Below are positions 5,784 through 6,740 of a DNA stretch of 6,740 nt, in pieces; position 1 is the stretch's first letter, and every line of letters starts with the position of its first letter. The DNA comes from Thermoplasmatales archaeon (lineage in GTDB: Archaea > Thermoplasmatota > JASEFT01 > JAUWIS01). Made by a program: the position numbers and the translations under genes. The stretch spans positions 1 through 6,740 of the forward strand of contig JASEEW010000098.1 in the NCBI GenBank assembly GCA_030019485.1, read 5' to 3'. The notes beneath the pieces are model-generated. The model saw nothing but the letters and a program-made list of their open reading frames with translations, searched no databases and was not told where the DNA came from.

Positions 5784-5793
5784 TAATATATAG
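5784..5793 (-). promoter_or_regulatory. Likely TATA box of the hydrolase gene
   Basis: The minus strand reads TTTTCTATATATTACC around this site, the best TATA-like match in the window. A start about 25 bases downstream, near 5760, leaves a leader of some 45 bases that includes the ribosome binding site. The T-rich CATTTTTGGTTTTC just upstream (5797-5810) may terminate the preceding TIM-barrel transcript. Confidence 0.55.
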
Positions 5794-5822
5794 AAAACCA
5801 AAAATGGGAATGGAGCACATAA

Positions 5823-6620
5823 TTATCCAAAAAATTTTTCATTGAATCCATAATGATTTGGATCACTTTTATATTGGTCACTAACAGGTAGTAACCTCAA
5901 AGGTTTTCCTTCAAATAAATATTTGTTTAATGCCTTTATATCGCTTCTAACTCTATAATGATGCCACGGTAAATATTCAAGTATCACATTGCCCTGCCAG
6001 TTTAATCCATATAGTTTCTTGACAATTTCTGCACAAAAATCATCGATTGGTAGATGATGCTCTTTTTCACTTTTTGCTGATAAATGAACAGTTTTGATAT
6101 TCTCCCAGTATTTCTCTATAAGTTGTTTTATAAGTTGATTATCTCGGATATGAGCAGTATCTAATGTCATTGGTATTCCTGCCTCAACAATTTCCATTGG
6201 TCTTAGAACTCTATTTTTCCCATTAAAAGTTTCTACTGAAAAACTACAAGTTTTGTTGGATAGTTTTTTAAGATTTTCAATCGCTTTTACTTGGTATAGA
6301 TATCGTGGTTTTTTAACATGGTTAGGATGAACGGTTATGCATCCAACACCAAGTTCTTTAGCAATTTTCAAAGTTTTTTTGCCCCAGACTAAGAACAAAT
6401 CATCAGTAATTTTTCCTTGTGTTGCATGTATTGTGATAATGGATATGTTGCTGTTTTTGAAGAAAGATAGGATGGCGCTAACCCTGTTTTCTACAGGTAA
6501 CCACAACTCACGATATTTCCATGGAAGTGCTAATTCAATTGGAAAATCTATTCCTTTAAAATGTTTTTCAAGGTCTTCTATTCTATCGAAACTCACTCTT
6601 CCGCCGATTTTCATGCCCAT
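5823..6620 (-). CDS. TIM-barrel protein, sugar-phosphate isomerase/epimerase / AP endonuclase 2 superfamily
   Basis: This 265-residue protein fits the xylose-isomerase-like TIM barrel. Strand ends carry the expected polar residues: H65 (ITIHATQGK), H98 (GCITVHPNH), E130 (FSVETFNG), D154 and H157 (MTLDTAHIRD), H179 (TVHLSA), H188/H189 with D193/D194, and E215 (VILEYLP). In this superfamily such Glu, Asp and His residues bind one to three divalent metals. The superfamily covers sugar isomerases, epimerases and endonuclease IV. The sequence does not tell which activity applies, although absence of typical endonuclease IV blocks makes a sugar or inositol-type substrate more likely. The protein is cytoplasmic, with no signal peptide. 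GGGGTGAT at 6629-6636, 8 bases upstream, favours the ATG at 6620 over the in-frame ATG at 6614. It is separated from the hydrolase gene by 106 bp holding a TATA-like box, so they are probably separate transcripts. Confidence 0.85.
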   Translation of the reverse strand: MGMKIGGRVSFDRIEDLEKHFKGIDFPIELALPWKYRELWLPVENRVSAILSFFKNSNISIITIHATQGKITDDLFLVWGKKTLKIAKELGVGCITVHPNHVKKPRYLYQVKAIENLKKLSNKTCSFSVETFNGKNRVLRPMEIVEAGIPMTLDTAHIRDNQLIKQLIEKYWENIKTVHLSAKSEKEHHLPIDDFCAEIVKKLYGLNWQGNVILEYLPWHHYRVRSDIKALNKYLFEGKPLRLLPVSDQYKSDPNHYGFNEKFFG

Positions 6621-6628
6621 ATTGTATT

Positions 6629-6636
6629 ATCACCCC
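6629..6636 (-). promoter_or_regulatory. Ribosome binding site of the TIM-barrel gene
   Basis: The minus strand shows GGGGTGAT, a strong match to the archaeal anti-Shine-Dalgarno complement, 8 bases before the ATG at 6620 and 14 before the alternative at 6614. Spacing favours the first. Confidence 0.7.
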
Positions 6637-6712
6637 TATTTTACGGAAAGGATTTTTTAACTTATTTACTGGACTTTTGCGTTTTGCTAACTAGCCTCCC
6701 GCTTTCCCATGG

Positions 6713-6722
6713 TTGATTTATA
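6713..6722 (+). promoter_or_regulatory. Possible TATA box reading out of the window
   Basis: The plus strand reads GATTTATATGG, close to the archaeal TATA consensus. It would start a transcript near or just past the window end, diverging from the TIM-barrel gene. No gene can be seen for it within the window. Confidence 0.3.
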
Positions 6723-6740
6723 TGGGCAAAGCAAACTGTC

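Noticed and set aside
5231..5845. Plus-strand open frames opposite the UPF0173 hydrolase and in its upstream region
   Set aside because: They lie largely opposite a gene with a complete metal-binding motif set, and their protein sequence looks non-coding.
6337..6660. Plus-strand open frame opposite the TIM-barrel gene
   Set aside because: No ribosome binding site and no recognisable sequence; the opposite strand carries the conserved barrel motifs and a strong GGGGTGAT site.
1..6740. CRISPR array, insertion sequence, tRNA or integration site
   Set aside because: Reading both strands showed no regularly spaced repeats, transposase motifs, tRNA-like folds or flanking direct repeats.

Overview
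The window is archaeal chromosomal DNA. The decisive evidence is the left third. It holds a same-strand cluster of eukaryote/archaea-type translation genes that bacteria lack: ribosomal proteins eS19, eL39 and eL31, the DNA-binding PDCD5 homologue, and translation initiation factor 6 (aIF6). Shine-Dalgarno-like GGTGAT/GGAGG sites and AT-rich TATA-like boxes also fit archaea. A secreted subtilase with a C-terminal membrane anchor and a cytoplasmic CPxCG zinc ribbon recalls proteins of the Thermoplasmata and related Euryarchaeota. That lineage guess is an inference; the archaeal assignment is secure.

Layout. (1) Positions 50-2134, plus strand: rps19e, PDCD5-family gene, rpl39e, rpl31e, eif6. 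The first four genes are 1-4 bp apart and probably translationally coupled; eif6 follows after 33 bp. The eL31 protein carries a long Lys/Glu-rich tail. (2) Positions 2159-4592, minus strand: a gene for a small exported protein of unknown family, then a membrane-anchored S8 serine protease. An oligo-T tract separates the two. The protease converges on eif6. (3) Positions 4593-4786: a divergent promoter region rich in repeats and dyads, between the exported-protein gene and a small winged-helix regulator gene (4787-5068, plus). (4) Positions 5078-5716, minus: a metallo-beta-lactamase-fold hydrolase of the UPF0173 type, convergent with the regulator and only 9 bp away. (5) Positions 5823-6620, minus: a TIM-barrel protein of the sugar-phosphate isomerase / AP endonuclease 2 superfamily. 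The last 120 bp hold its upstream region and a possible promoter reading out of the window.

How the parts relate. The first block is housekeeping translation machinery. The right two thirds is a mosaic of single-gene units. The most interesting candidate for linked function is the trio of winged-helix regulator, divergent exported protein and downstream cell-surface protease. The arrangement and the repeated motif in the shared promoter region suggest local control, but nothing in the sequence proves that the three act together. I saw no tRNA, rRNA, CRISPR array, insertion sequence or broken gene.
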